Source: JAMIFN01 sp964544605 (lineage in GTDB: Bacteria > Pseudomonadota > Gammaproteobacteria > Burkholderiales > Burkholderiaceae_C). From it: 64,000 nucleotides of DNA. The stretch is from contig CAZJBX010000009.1 in assembly GCA_964544605.1 (NCBI GenBank), positions 1 through 64,000 of the forward strand, read 5' to 3'. Position 1 is the stretch's first letter, and every line of letters begins with the position of its first letter. Position numbers and translations under genes: made by a program. Shown here in pieces: positions 24,989 to 33,186 of this stretch. Below the pieces are notes generated by a model. That model ran no database searches, was not told where the DNA came from, and was given only the letters and a program-made list of their open reading frames with translations.

Positions 24989-26449
24989 TTAAACCATGGC
25001 GCCAAAGGCGATGGTTTTTTCTTCAAAATATTCGGCCATGCCTTGGTGCCCCCCTTCACGGCCCAAGCCCGATTGCTTGACGCCGCCAAAGGGGGTTTGG
25101 TCGGATGAGAGCAGGCCGCCATTGACGCTGACCATCCCGGCTTCCAGTTGTTCGGCGACGCGCCAGACGCGCTGCAAATCGCGGCTGTAGAGGTAGGCGG
25201 CCAAGCCGTATTCGGTGTCATTGGCCATACGCAGGGCTTGGGCTTCGTCCTCAAAGCGGAAGATGGAGAGCAGGGGGCCAAAGGTTTCTTCACAAGACAG
25301 GCGCATACCGTGCTGGCAATCGGCCAATACCGTGGGTGCAAAGAACTGTGCACCCAGCTCAGGCAAGGGCTGGCCGCCGACGACGGCGCGTGCGCCCTGC
25401 TGCACGGCGTTTTGCACATGGGCGTGGACTTTGGCGACGGCTTTGTCATTGATGAGGGGGCCAATGTGCACGCCTTCGGCATCGGCGGGGCCAGTTTTCA
25501 GTGCGCCGACGACGCGGCCCATGCGCTCGACCAAGGCATCGTAAATGCCGGCCTGCACCAGCACGCGGTTGGGCGAGACGCAGGCTTGGCCCGCATTGCG
25601 GAATTTTTGCGCCATCAGGCCCGCTTCCACCACATCCAAATCGGCGTCATCAAACACCAGCACGGGGGCATTGCCGCCCAGCTCAAGGGCGAGTTTTTTC
25701 ACCGTGTCGGCGCATTGGCGCATGAGCAATTGCCCCACGCCGGTGGAGCCAGTGAAGGACAGATGCCGCACCACGGGGCTGCGGCAGAGGGTGTTGCCAA
25801 TGGCGGCGGCATCAGGCCCAGCAACGATGTGCAGGCACTCGCGCGGCAGGCCCGCGCGGTAGGCCAGCTCGGCCGCAGCAATGGCCGATAGCGGCGTTAA
25901 ATCAGCGGGTTTGAGCACCACGGTGCAGCCCGCAGCCAAGGCGGGCGCGACTTTGCGCGTGACCATGGCGAGTGGAAAGTTCCACGGCGTGATGGCGGCG
26001 CACACGCCCACGGGCTGGCGGATAACGATGGCTTTTTGCCCTGGCATGGCGGGGGTGAGGACTTCGCCATAGGCGCGTTTGGCCTCCTCGCTAAACCATT
26101 CGACAAAGCTGGCGGCGTAGCGCACTTCGCCCGCGCCTTCGGCCAAGGGTTTGCCGTTTTCGGCGCTCAAAATGCGGGCCAAATCGCTTTCGTGTTCCAG
26201 CAGCAGCTCGTACCAGCGGCGCAGCACACGGGCGCGCTCGTAAGCGGTTTTGGCTTGCCAAGCGGGCAAGGCTTGCGCCGCGCTGGCGATGGCGGCCTCA
26301 GTTTCGGCCTCGCCCTGGGCGGGCAGGCTGGCGACGACGCTGTTGTTGGCGGGGTTGTGCACGGCAAATTGGCCCGCCGTGGGCGCAGCGCCTAGGGCTA
26401 CTTGCGGCAGCAGGCTGGGGTCTTGCAGGGTGTGCAGTTGCAAAGGCAT
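24989..26449 (-). CDS. gabD: NAD(P)-dependent aldehyde dehydrogenase, succinate/glutarate-semialdehyde type
   Basis: A 486-aa ALDH-superfamily enzyme oxidising a semialdehyde to its acid. ITPWNFPLAMVTRKVAPALA and GCTVVLKPADLTPLSA form the cofactor-binding part. FTGSTGVGQLLM is the Rossmann loop, LELGGNAP holds the general-base Glu, and FRNAGQACVSPNRV holds the catalytic Cys. EETFGPLLSIFRF and SGLGREGG are typical of the GabD subgroup. ATG at 26449 has AGGAG 9 bp upstream and removes a non-conserved N-terminal extension. The exact substrate cannot be fixed from sequence. It lies downstream of the YheT-like gene on the same strand. Confidence 0.88.
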   Translation of the reverse strand: MPLQLHTLQDPSLLPQVALGAAPTAGQFAVHNPANNSVVASLPAQGEAETEAAIASAAQALPAWQAKTAYERARVLRRWYELLLEHESDLARILSAENGKPLAEGAGEVRYAASFVEWFSEEAKRAYGEVLTPAMPGQKAIVIRQPVGVCAAITPWNFPLAMVTRKVAPALAAGCTVVLKPADLTPLSAIAAAELAYRAGLPRECLHIVAGPDAAAIGNTLCRSPVVRHLSFTGSTGVGQLLMRQCADTVKKLALELGGNAPVLVFDDADLDVVEAGLMAQKFRNAGQACVSPNRVLVQAGIYDALVERMGRVVGALKTGPADAEGVHIGPLINDKAVAKVHAHVQNAVQQGARAVVGGQPLPELGAQFFAPTVLADCQHGMRLSCEETFGPLLSIFRFEDEAQALRMANDTEYGLAAYLYSRDLQRVWRVAEQLEAGMVSVNGGLLSSDQTPFGGVKQSGLGREGGHQGMAEYFEEKTIAFGAMV

Positions 26450-26517
26450 GGGGGTGTCTCCTGTTGTTCTGGGGTTTGTTGGGTGCAATATAGGCGCAAA
26501 TTGTGCGCTGTGCGGCG

Positions 26518-27546
26518 CTACAGTGTTTGCAGCCACTGCCCAATCACCTGCGGCAAAAAATCGCAGCCACAAGGCAGGCTTTGTGCGGTAGGAAAGCCCA
26601 CATGCCCGCCCTGCTGCGGCTGCCACAGCCAGGTGCTGGCGCTCAATTCGTGCACAGTCGGTATGGCCTGCGCGGGCACAATCGGGTCATTGTGCGTTTG
26701 TACCAGCAAAGTGGGCAGGCGCAGGGCGGCCAAATGCGGCTTGGCCGAGCACTTGGCCCAGTAGTCCTCAGCGCCTTTAAAACCGTGTACGGGCGCGGTG
26801 AAGTGCTCGTCGAATTCAAAAAAAGTTTTGGCCCGCAAAATCGCCTCGCCATCAAACAGGCCCGGGTGCAGGGCCAGGCGCTCCATCGCACGCGGAATCA
26901 TGGTTTGCAAAAAATTACGCACATAAATGCTGCGGTGCAGGCGCTGGCTGTCCATTTGCTTGGCGCCAGCGGCCAAATCAATGGGGCTGCAAATGGCGGC
27001 CATGGCACGGGCCACTTGGCTGGCGCTCTCGCCCATTTCTTGGCCCCAGCGCAGCAGGGCGTTGCCGCCCAAGCTCACGCCCACCAAATACAAAGGCGCG
27101 GCCTGCCCTTGCGGAGTTTGTTGTGCCGCCAGTTGCGCCTGCATGTGGCGGGCAATCCAGTCAATTTCTTCAAAATCGCCCGAATGGTAGGCCCGTGGCG
27201 CGGCGTTCACCTCGCCGCTGCAACCTCTGGCGTGGGCCACGGCAAAGCCCATGCCTTGCAGCTCGCACCAGCGCAGCAAACCGCGTGCATATTGACTGGC
27301 CGATGAGCCTTCCAGGCCATGAAACAGCAGCACAAAACCGCGCTCGGCCTGCCACGCATGGCGGCCAAAATCCACATCCACAAAATCCCCATCGGGGCTG
27401 TGCCAGCGCTCACGGCGGTAAGCCGCAGCCACGGCCTGCTCACCATAATGCGTGCGGCCCCACAGCGCAGGCGCAATCGTTTGGCTATGGCCATCGGGCA
27501 GCCACCACGGCGGCTGGTAATCCACACTTAAAACTTGTCCACTCAT
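26518..27546 (-). CDS. Alpha/beta hydrolase, YheT family
   Basis: A 342-aa hydrolase. WWLPDGHSQTIAPALWG near the N-terminus is a YheT hallmark, FHGLEGSSASQYARGLL holds the oxyanion HG motif, and LVGVSLGGNALLRWG is the nucleophile elbow (G-V-S-L-G). The acid lies in TLLVQTHNDPIVP and the His in PQQGGHVGF. ATG at 27546 is chosen over a TTG three codons upstream. The family is esterase-like, and its physiological substrate is unknown. It is divergent from the Nudix gene. Confidence 0.88.
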   Translation of the reverse strand: MSGQVLSVDYQPPWWLPDGHSQTIAPALWGRTHYGEQAVAAAYRRERWHSPDGDFVDVDFGRHAWQAERGFVLLFHGLEGSSASQYARGLLRWCELQGMGFAVAHARGCSGEVNAAPRAYHSGDFEEIDWIARHMQAQLAAQQTPQGQAAPLYLVGVSLGGNALLRWGQEMGESASQVARAMAAICSPIDLAAGAKQMDSQRLHRSIYVRNFLQTMIPRAMERLALHPGLFDGEAILRAKTFFEFDEHFTAPVHGFKGAEDYWAKCSAKPHLAALRLPTLLVQTHNDPIVPAQAIPTVHELSASTWLWQPQQGGHVGFPTAQSLPCGCDFLPQVIGQWLQTL

Positions 27547-27662
27547 AGGGGGCAAATTGTGGCAGAAGCCCGTACCCGCGCCGCCTCAGCGGGTTTTGTT
27601 GTTTCGCTTGGTTTATGCTTGGCTTATACAGAGCGCCGCACAAAAAACAGGAAGGAAGAAAA

Positions 27663-28151
27663 ATGACGCAAGAACGCTTTAAACCTGGCATCACCGTGGG
27701 TGCCATCATCGAACAAAACGGTAAATTCCTACTGGTTGAAGAATGCACCAGCCAAGGCTTGGTGCTCAACAACCCCGCTGGCCACCTGGAGCCTGCCGAA
27801 GACCTAGTGGCGGGCTGCGCCCGTGAAGTGCTGGAAGAAACTGGCTACGACTTTGTGCCCGAGCAAGTGCTGGGCATCTACCTCAACCACTACCCCAGCC
27901 ATGATGCCGCCACCCAAGGCGATGTGCGCCTGCGCCCGCACTACCTGCGCTTTGCTTTTGTCGGGCGCTTGGGTCAGCACCACCCCGAACGCGGGCTGGA
28001 TAAAGGCATTGTGCGTACCGTGTGGATGACGGCCGACGAAATCCGCCGCGCGCCCAATCTGCGCAGCCCCACCGTGCTGCAATGCCTGCAAGACTACGAA
28101 GCGGGCCAGCGCTTTGGGCTGGACATGCTGCGCATGGTGAATACGGATTGA
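27663..28151 (+). CDS. Nudix hydrolase, NudJ-like
   Basis: A 162-aa Nudix protein. It starts FKPGITVGAIIEQNGKFLLVEE and continues LNNPAGHLEPAEDL. The Nudix box GHLEPAEDLVAGCAREVLEE continues into TGYDF with all conserved Glu and Arg present. LGIYLNHYPS and VRLRPHYLRFAFVG fit the NudJ (thiamin/HMP-pyrophosphate phosphatase) group. ATG at 27663 follows a strong AGGAAGGAAG. No partner gene indicates a pathway. Confidence 0.85.
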   Translation: MTQERFKPGITVGAIIEQNGKFLLVEECTSQGLVLNNPAGHLEPAEDLVAGCAREVLEETGYDFVPEQVLGIYLNHYPSHDAATQGDVRLRPHYLRFAFVGRLGQHHPERGLDKGIVRTVWMTADEIRRAPNLRSPTVLQCLQDYEAGQRFGLDMLRMVNTD

Positions 28152-28226
28152 GGGGTTGGGGTGGTGTGGATGAGTCACTGAAGACATGGTGCATCGTGTT
28201 TCCACATCTTGCTGTTTTCTCTTGTC

Positions 28227-28247
28227 ATTGCGGGCTTGACCCGCAAT
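28227..28247. repeat. REP-like palindrome, family 2, copy 1
   Basis: ATTGCGGG-CTTGA-CCCGCAAT is a perfect 8-bp stem. The same CGGGCTTGACCCG core recurs at 54779-54799 and 55905-55925. The whole stretch 28152-28407 between the Nudix gene and the next gene holds this element, the palindrome at 28279-28297 and no other credible gene. Confidence 0.8.
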
Positions 28248-28278
28248 CTTAGGTGTTTGAGCGTCGCAAAAACCAAGA

Positions 28279-28297
28279 TGCTGAATCAAGTTCAGCA
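28279..28297. repeat. TGCTGAA-TCAAG-TTCAGCA palindrome, left copy
   Basis: A perfect 7-bp stem with a 5-nt loop. An identical copy lies at 28897-28915, on the other side of the unknown gene at 28408-28866. The flanking 'ccaagatg'/'cccagatg' and 'catgacg' are also shared. Confidence 0.8.
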
Positions 28298-28407
28298 TGA
28301 CGCAGTGGGTGGTGCGACTTTTTGTTTTTTTTCGTCACATCTTGTCGCATGTCTTTTGCAAAATGCCCCTATCCGGCCAGCGGGCCGTATTTGCAAAAGG
28401 AAAAAGT

Positions 28408-28866
28408 ATGAACAAGTTTGAAGACAAGTTGGCTGCCAAAGCCATTGAGCGTTTGCCAGAAATCGCCAAGGTGGTGGCCAAGGACAAAACCCTGATGTAC
28501 ATCCACTGGGCTGAGTTGGGCAGGCGAGATGACAGAGAGATGGGCGAGCTGATTCGGCTCAAGCTCAGCTATGAGCTGGCCGTCAATACCCTGATTATGA
28601 AGACAACGAATTCGATGGGAGAGCGCTATTTGAAGGCTGACGGCTTGGCTGTGGTGGTGCAGCGCGTGCTGGCTCGGCCCGATGTGACAGAGGCCATTGC
28701 AGAAGGGGTGTGGCAGGTGTCGCGCATTTGGGGTGGCGAGGACATCAAGAAAAAGATTTTGGCGACCCCAGGGTACAAAGAAGAAGTTTTGCCCAAATTG
28801 CAGGGTTTTCAGCAAGAGTTGCAGGACTTTGCCGCTGAGCTGGATGCGAAGCCGGCCAAATCGTAA
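28408..28866 (+). CDS. Hypothetical protein, helical, unknown family
   Basis: A 152-aa protein that I do not recognise. It appears all-helical and charged, with no signal peptide and no membrane segment. It begins MNKFEDKLAAKAIERLPEIA and has a middle of YIHWAELGRRDDREMGELIR and an end of KLQGFQQELQDFAAELDAKP. ATG at 28408 is preceded by AAAAGG and begins the compact helical part; upstream in-frame sequence looks non-coding. Identical 19-bp palindromes flank it at 28279 and 28897. Confidence 0.6.
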   Translation: MNKFEDKLAAKAIERLPEIAKVVAKDKTLMYIHWAELGRRDDREMGELIRLKLSYELAVNTLIMKTTNSMGERYLKADGLAVVVQRVLARPDVTEAIAEGVWQVSRIWGGEDIKKKILATPGYKEEVLPKLQGFQQELQDFAAELDAKPAKS

Positions 28867-28896
28867 GGGGCCTTCGTTTGTGGCTGAAAACCCAGA

Positions 28897-28915
28897 TGCT
28901 GAATCAAGTTCAGCA
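28897..28915. repeat. TGCTGAA-TCAAG-TTCAGCA palindrome, right copy
   Basis: Identical to the element at 28279-28297. It lies 31 bp after the stop of the hypothetical gene and could act as its transcript end structure, although no T-run follows. Confidence 0.8.
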
Positions 28916-29014
28916 TGACGAAGTGGGGGGGCTTGGGGAAGAAGCGTGTGGTGTGCGTGGGCCAAGGAGCCGAGCATGAGGCCCGCCCCTTGGTGGTGTG
29001 AGGCGGTTGAGCCC

Positions 29015-30601
29015 TTATTCCCACTCAATCGTGGCAGGCGGTTTGCTGGAGATGTCGTAGGTGACGCGGCTGACGCCATCGACTTGGGTGATGATGCGGG
29101 TGGAGACGGCTTCGAGCAAATCGTAGGGCAGGTGTGCCCAGCGGGCCGTCATGAAGTCGGTGGTTTCCACCGCACGCAGGGCAATGACGAAGTCGTACAC
29201 GCGTTTGCCGCCACTCACGCCCACCGATTTAACGGGCACAAACACCGCAAAGGCTTGGCTGGTGCTGTCGTACCAGCTTTTGCCATTGGCGGGGTTGCTG
29301 GTGTTGCGCAGGGCTTGAATAAAGAGGTCATCGGCCTGGCGCAGGATGTCGGCATAGGTTTTTTTCACTTCGCCCACAATGCGAACGCCCAAGCCCGGGC
29401 CGGGGAAGGGGTGGCGATAGACCATATCAGCAGGCAGGCCCAGGGCCACACCCAGCTCGCGCACCTCGTCTTTAAAGAGGTCTTTCAGGGGTTCGAGCAG
29501 TTTCAGGCCGAGCTGCTCAGGCAGGCCGCCGACATTGTGGTGGCTTTTGATGGTGGCGGTTTTTTTGCCGCCTGATTCGATGATGTCGGGGTAGATGGTG
29601 CCTTGGGCCAGCCAGCTTACGCCTTGGCTGCCGGGGCGGGCGGCTTTGAGTTTTTCGGCCTCGGCTTTGAAGACATCGACAAAGAGGCGGCCAATGATTT
29701 TGCGTTTTTGCTCAGGTTCGCTCACGCCAGCGAGTTCACCCAAAAAGAGGTTTTCCGCATCCACGCGCACAACTTTGGCTTGCAGTTTGTCGGCAAACAT
29801 TTGCATGACCATGTCGCCTTCATTCAGGCGCATGAGGCCGTGATCGACAAAGACGCAGGTGAGTTGGTCGCCAATGGCGCGGTGGATGAGGGCGGCGCAG
29901 ACGGTGGAATCGACGCCACCAGACAGGCCGAGGATGACCTCTTCATCGCCCACTTGGGCTTTGATGTGGGCCACGGCTTCTTCAATATGGCGTTGCATTT
30001 GCCAGTCGGTTTGGGCGGCGCAAATCTCGCGTGCAAAGCGGGCCAAGAGGGCCGCGCCAGCGGGACTGTGGGCGCTTTCTTCAGGGTGAAATTGCAGGCC
30101 GTAGAAGTGGCGGCTGGTATCGCCCATGGCAGCCACGGCGCAGCCCTCGGCGCTGGCCAGGGTGCTAAAGCCCGCAGGCAGTTGCGCCACTTGCTCGCCC
30201 GTGGCCAGCCAAGCGGCGCTTTGCTGGGCCAAGTCTTGCAGCAGGCCAGTGGGGTTTGGCACTTGAATGTGGGCATCGACAAAACCGCTGGGGCCTTGTT
30301 GCGCCAATTGGCCGCCCAATTGCAGGGCCATGGTGTGCATACCGTAGCCGATGCCGAGCACGGGCAGGCCCAGCTCAAACACGGCTTGCGGGGCGCGGTC
30401 GCCTGCTTCGGCGGTGTCGGTGTAGCCGCCAGCCAGGATGATGCCTTTGAGCGGGCGCTCTTGCGCGTATTGGCGCAGCCAGTCCTCCGTCACATCGCTG
30501 GGATAAACCTCGCAATACACCTGCGCTTCACGCACGCGGCGGGCGATGAGCTGGGTGAGTTGAGAGCCGAAATCAAGGATGAGGAGGGTGTCGTGTTGCA
30601 T
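29015..30601 (-). CDS. guaA: GMP synthase with degenerate glutaminase domain
   Basis: Converts XMP to GMP. Its N-terminal class I amidotransferase domain normally hydrolyses glutamine and its C-terminal ATP-pyrophosphatase domain adds the ammonia. The 528-aa length is normal and the gene starts with the typical LILDFGSQLTQLIARRVREA. The synthetase half is intact, with SGGVDS at 227-232 and KSHHNVGGLP and HPFPGPGLGVRI later. The glutaminase half is not. The nucleophile Cys of the usual GxCYGMQ motif is Gly85 (LGIGYGMH, codon GGC at 30349-30347). The usual GGP(E/S)S is GGYTD, and the usual MSHGDKV is LATGEQV. His172 and Glu174 remain (FHPEE). It therefore probably depends on free ammonia or another glutaminase. 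guaB is not adjacent. Confidence 0.95.
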   Translation of the reverse strand: MQHDTLLILDFGSQLTQLIARRVREAQVYCEVYPSDVTEDWLRQYAQERPLKGIILAGGYTDTAEAGDRAPQAVFELGLPVLGIGYGMHTMALQLGGQLAQQGPSGFVDAHIQVPNPTGLLQDLAQQSAAWLATGEQVAQLPAGFSTLASAEGCAVAAMGDTSRHFYGLQFHPEESAHSPAGAALLARFAREICAAQTDWQMQRHIEEAVAHIKAQVGDEEVILGLSGGVDSTVCAALIHRAIGDQLTCVFVDHGLMRLNEGDMVMQMFADKLQAKVVRVDAENLFLGELAGVSEPEQKRKIIGRLFVDVFKAEAEKLKAARPGSQGVSWLAQGTIYPDIIESGGKKTATIKSHHNVGGLPEQLGLKLLEPLKDLFKDEVRELGVALGLPADMVYRHPFPGPGLGVRIVGEVKKTYADILRQADDLFIQALRNTSNPANGKSWYDSTSQAFAVFVPVKSVGVSGGKRVYDFVIALRAVETTDFMTARWAHLPYDLLEAVSTRIITQVDGVSRVTYDISSKPPATIEWE

Positions 30602-30681
30602 GGTGCTGGCCTTGTGGCGTAAAGAACAGGATTTTAAACGGAGGCACTTTTGTGCGGTGCAATAAATGCAGTGCTGGGGCC

Positions 30682-30710
30682 AAAAAAAGACCCCGCCGAT
30701 GGGCGAGGTC
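30682..30710 (-). terminator. Rho-independent terminator after the trpB2 gene
   Basis: On the minus strand, GACCTCGCC-CATC-GGCGGGGTC (9-bp stem, one G-U pair) is followed by seven T. It separates the TrpB2 gene from guaA. Confidence 0.85.
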
Positions 30711-30734
30711 GCTCGCTTTGTGCGTTGGCCCAAC

Positions 30735-32093
30735 TCAGCCGACTTGGGGCAGGTTTTGCAAGGCCGCTTCAATTTGCGCTTGCGGGTAGTCGTAGTCTTG
30801 CAGCTCGCCAGCGAAGTATTTGTCGTAGCTGAGCATGTCAAAGTGGCCGTGGCCTGAGAGGGTGAAGAAGATGACCTTGGGCTCGCCGCTTTCTTTGGCG
30901 GCAAGGGCCTCATCAATGGCGCCGCGCACGGCGTGGCAGGATTCGGGCGCGGGGATGATGCCTTCGGCACGGGCAAAGGTTACGCCCGCCTCAAAGGTGG
31001 CCAGTTGTGAGACCGCGCGCGCTTCAATGATGCCTTCATGCACAAGCTGGGAGACTTGCGTGGATGCGCCGTGGTAGCGCAGGCCGCCAGCGTGGATGCC
31101 TGGGGGCACAAAGTCGTGGCCCAAGGTGTATTGCTTCATCAGCGGGGTCAGGCCCACGGCATCGCCAAAGTCGTAGGCGTAGTGGCCACGGGTGAGGCTG
31201 GGGCAGGAGGCGGGCTCGATGGCCAGCAGGCGCACTTGTTTGCCAGCGGCTTTGTCGGCGACAAAGGGGAAGGCAGTGCCCGCAAAGTTGGAGCCGCCGC
31301 CACAGCAGCCGATGACGACATCGGGGTAAACGCCTGCCATTTCAAGTTGCTTTTTCGCCTCTTGGCCAATGATGGTTTGGTGCGTGCACACATGGTTGAG
31401 CACGGAGCCGAGGGCGTAGCTGGTGTCTTTGCGGCTGGCCGCTTCTTCCACCGCCTCAGAGATGGCGATGCCCAAGCTGCCGGGGGAGTTGGGGTCTTGG
31501 GCGAGGATTTTGCGGCCGCTTTCAGTGTGGGGGCTGGGTGAGGCGATGACTTCTGCGCCCCAAGTTTGCATCATGCTGCGGCGGAAGGGTTTTTGCTCGT
31601 AACTGACTTTGACCATGTACACGCGTACATCCAGGCCGAACATTTGCCCTGCCAAGGCCAAAGAGGAACCCCATTGGCCCGCGCCGGTTTCAGTGGACAG
31701 GCGCTTGATGCCCGCGAGTTTGTTGTAGTAAGCCTGCGGGATGGAGCTATTGACTTTGTGTGAGCCAGCAGGGGAAACACCTTCGTATTTGTAGAAGATT
31801 TTGGCGGGTGTGCCCAAGGCGGCCTCTAGGCGGTGGGCGCGGAACATGGGCGTGGGGCGGTAGGTGCGGAAGGCGTCGCGCACGGCCTCAGGGATTTCAA
31901 TCCAGCGCTGGGTCGAGACTTCTTGCTCGATGAGGCTGTCGGGGAAGATGGCGCTCAAGGCATCGGGCGTGAGGGGCTGGCCGTCTGGGCCGAGTACGGG
32001 CGCGGGCGGGCTGGGCAAATCAGCGGCGATGTTGTACCAGTGCGTGGGGATGTCGTTTTCACCCAAGAGGAATTTGGTTTGTTGGCTGTCCAT
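30735..32093 (-). CDS. TrpB2-type tryptophan synthase beta-like PLP enzyme
   Basis: A 452-aa PLP enzyme of the long TrpB2 group, which differs from the classical trpAB partner by N-terminal extensions. The PLP lysine is in SPAGSHKVNSS. ETGAGQWGSSLALAG and GCCGGGSNFAGTAFPF (phosphate-binding glycine loop) follow, and PESCHAVRGAIDEA lies near the end. It begins with FLLGENDIPTHWYNIAADLP, specific to this group. There is no trpA nearby, and trpD at 43058 is far away. TrpB2 proteins can condense indole with serine or salvage indole; which applies here is unknown. It lies downstream of ruvB (15 bp) and ends at a terminator. Confidence 0.9.
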   Translation of the reverse strand: MDSQQTKFLLGENDIPTHWYNIAADLPSPPAPVLGPDGQPLTPDALSAIFPDSLIEQEVSTQRWIEIPEAVRDAFRTYRPTPMFRAHRLEAALGTPAKIFYKYEGVSPAGSHKVNSSIPQAYYNKLAGIKRLSTETGAGQWGSSLALAGQMFGLDVRVYMVKVSYEQKPFRRSMMQTWGAEVIASPSPHTESGRKILAQDPNSPGSLGIAISEAVEEAASRKDTSYALGSVLNHVCTHQTIIGQEAKKQLEMAGVYPDVVIGCCGGGSNFAGTAFPFVADKAAGKQVRLLAIEPASCPSLTRGHYAYDFGDAVGLTPLMKQYTLGHDFVPPGIHAGGLRYHGASTQVSQLVHEGIIEARAVSQLATFEAGVTFARAEGIIPAPESCHAVRGAIDEALAAKESGEPKVIFFTLSGHGHFDMLSYDKYFAGELQDYDYPQAQIEAALQNLPQVG

Positions 32094-32108
32094 GCAAGTC
32101 TCCTTGTA

Positions 32109-33167
32109 TCAAGTGAATAAATCGGGTTTGCTCGGCGCGCTCAGGCCCAAATGCCGCCAAGCGGAGAGCGTGGCGATGCGGCCCCTAGGGGTGCGCTGAA
32201 TAAAGCCCTGTTGAATGAGGTAAGGCTCAATCACATCTTCAATCGTGCCTGCTTCTTCGCCAATGCTGGCGGCAAGGTTGTCCAGCCCCACAGGGCCGCC
32301 GTCAAAGCGGTGGATGAGGGCTTCGAGCAGTTTGCGGTCCATGAGGTCAAAGCCCTGCGGATCGACATCGAGCATGGCCAGCGCTTGCTGCGCCATGTCT
32401 AGCGTGATTTGGCCTTGGCCTTTGACATCGGCGTAGTCACGCACGCGGCGCAGCAGGCGGTTGGCAATGCGCGGCGTGCCACGGCTGCGGCGGGCGATTT
32501 CAAAGCTGCCTGCGGCGTCGGTAGGCACATTCAGCAGGCCAGCCGAACGGGTGACGATGCGGGCCAGCTCTTCAGGCGTGTAGAACTCCAGCCGCGCCAC
32601 GATGCCAAAGCGATCGCGCAGGGGGTTGGTGAGCATACCTGCGCGGGTGGTGGCGCCGACCAAGGTGAAGGGCTGCAAATCGAGCTTGATGCTGCGCGCT
32701 GATGGCCCCTCGCCAATCATGATGTCGATTTGGTAGTCCTCTAGTGCGGGGTAGAGGATTTCCTCCACCACGGGGCTGAGGCGGTGGATTTCATCGATGA
32801 ACAGCACATCGCCTTCTTCCAAATTCGTCAGCAGGGCGGCGAGGTCTTTGGGTTTTTCCAGCACTGGGCCACTGGTTTGGCGCAGGTTCACGCCCAGCTC
32901 TTGCGCGACGATGTGGCTGAGCGTGGTTTTGCCCAAACCAGGCGGGCCAAACAGCAGCACATGGTCAAGGGCCTCTTGGCGTTTTTTCGCTGCGCCGATG
33001 AAGATTTCGAGCTGCTCACGCACCTTCTCTTGGCCCACATAGTCGTCGAGCAGTTTGGGCCGCAGGGCGCGCTCCAAGGCTTCCTCGCGGGCGCTGGCGC
33101 TGTGCGCGGATACGGTGCGGGCGGCTGGGGCGGGGCTGGGGGCGAAATCGTCGGTTTGAATGCTCAT
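32109..33167 (-). CDS. ruvB: Holliday junction branch migration helicase RuvB
   Basis: AAA+ motor that, with RuvA, drives branch migration at Holliday junctions. The 352-aa length is standard. FGPPGLGKTTLSHIVA is Walker A, LFIDEIHRLSPVVEEILYPA contains Walker B, and GATTRAGMLTNPLRDRFGI holds sensor 1 and the arginine finger. The C-terminal winged helix ends with TPRGRIATLSAWRHLG. ATG at 33167 excludes 41 unconserved residues of a longer frame. ruvA and ruvC are not adjacent. Confidence 0.96.
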   Translation of the reverse strand: MSIQTDDFAPSPAPAARTVSAHSASAREEALERALRPKLLDDYVGQEKVREQLEIFIGAAKKRQEALDHVLLFGPPGLGKTTLSHIVAQELGVNLRQTSGPVLEKPKDLAALLTNLEEGDVLFIDEIHRLSPVVEEILYPALEDYQIDIMIGEGPSARSIKLDLQPFTLVGATTRAGMLTNPLRDRFGIVARLEFYTPEELARIVTRSAGLLNVPTDAAGSFEIARRSRGTPRIANRLLRRVRDYADVKGQGQITLDMAQQALAMLDVDPQGFDLMDRKLLEALIHRFDGGPVGLDNLAASIGEEAGTIEDVIEPYLIQQGFIQRTPRGRIATLSAWRHLGLSAPSKPDLFT

Positions 33168-33186
33168 CACGGGCGGCCTTGGCGCT

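Noticed and set aside
30340..30360. Sequencing error turning the GuaA Cys codon into Gly
   Set aside because: Two other glutaminase motifs in the same domain are also changed, which one base error cannot explain.
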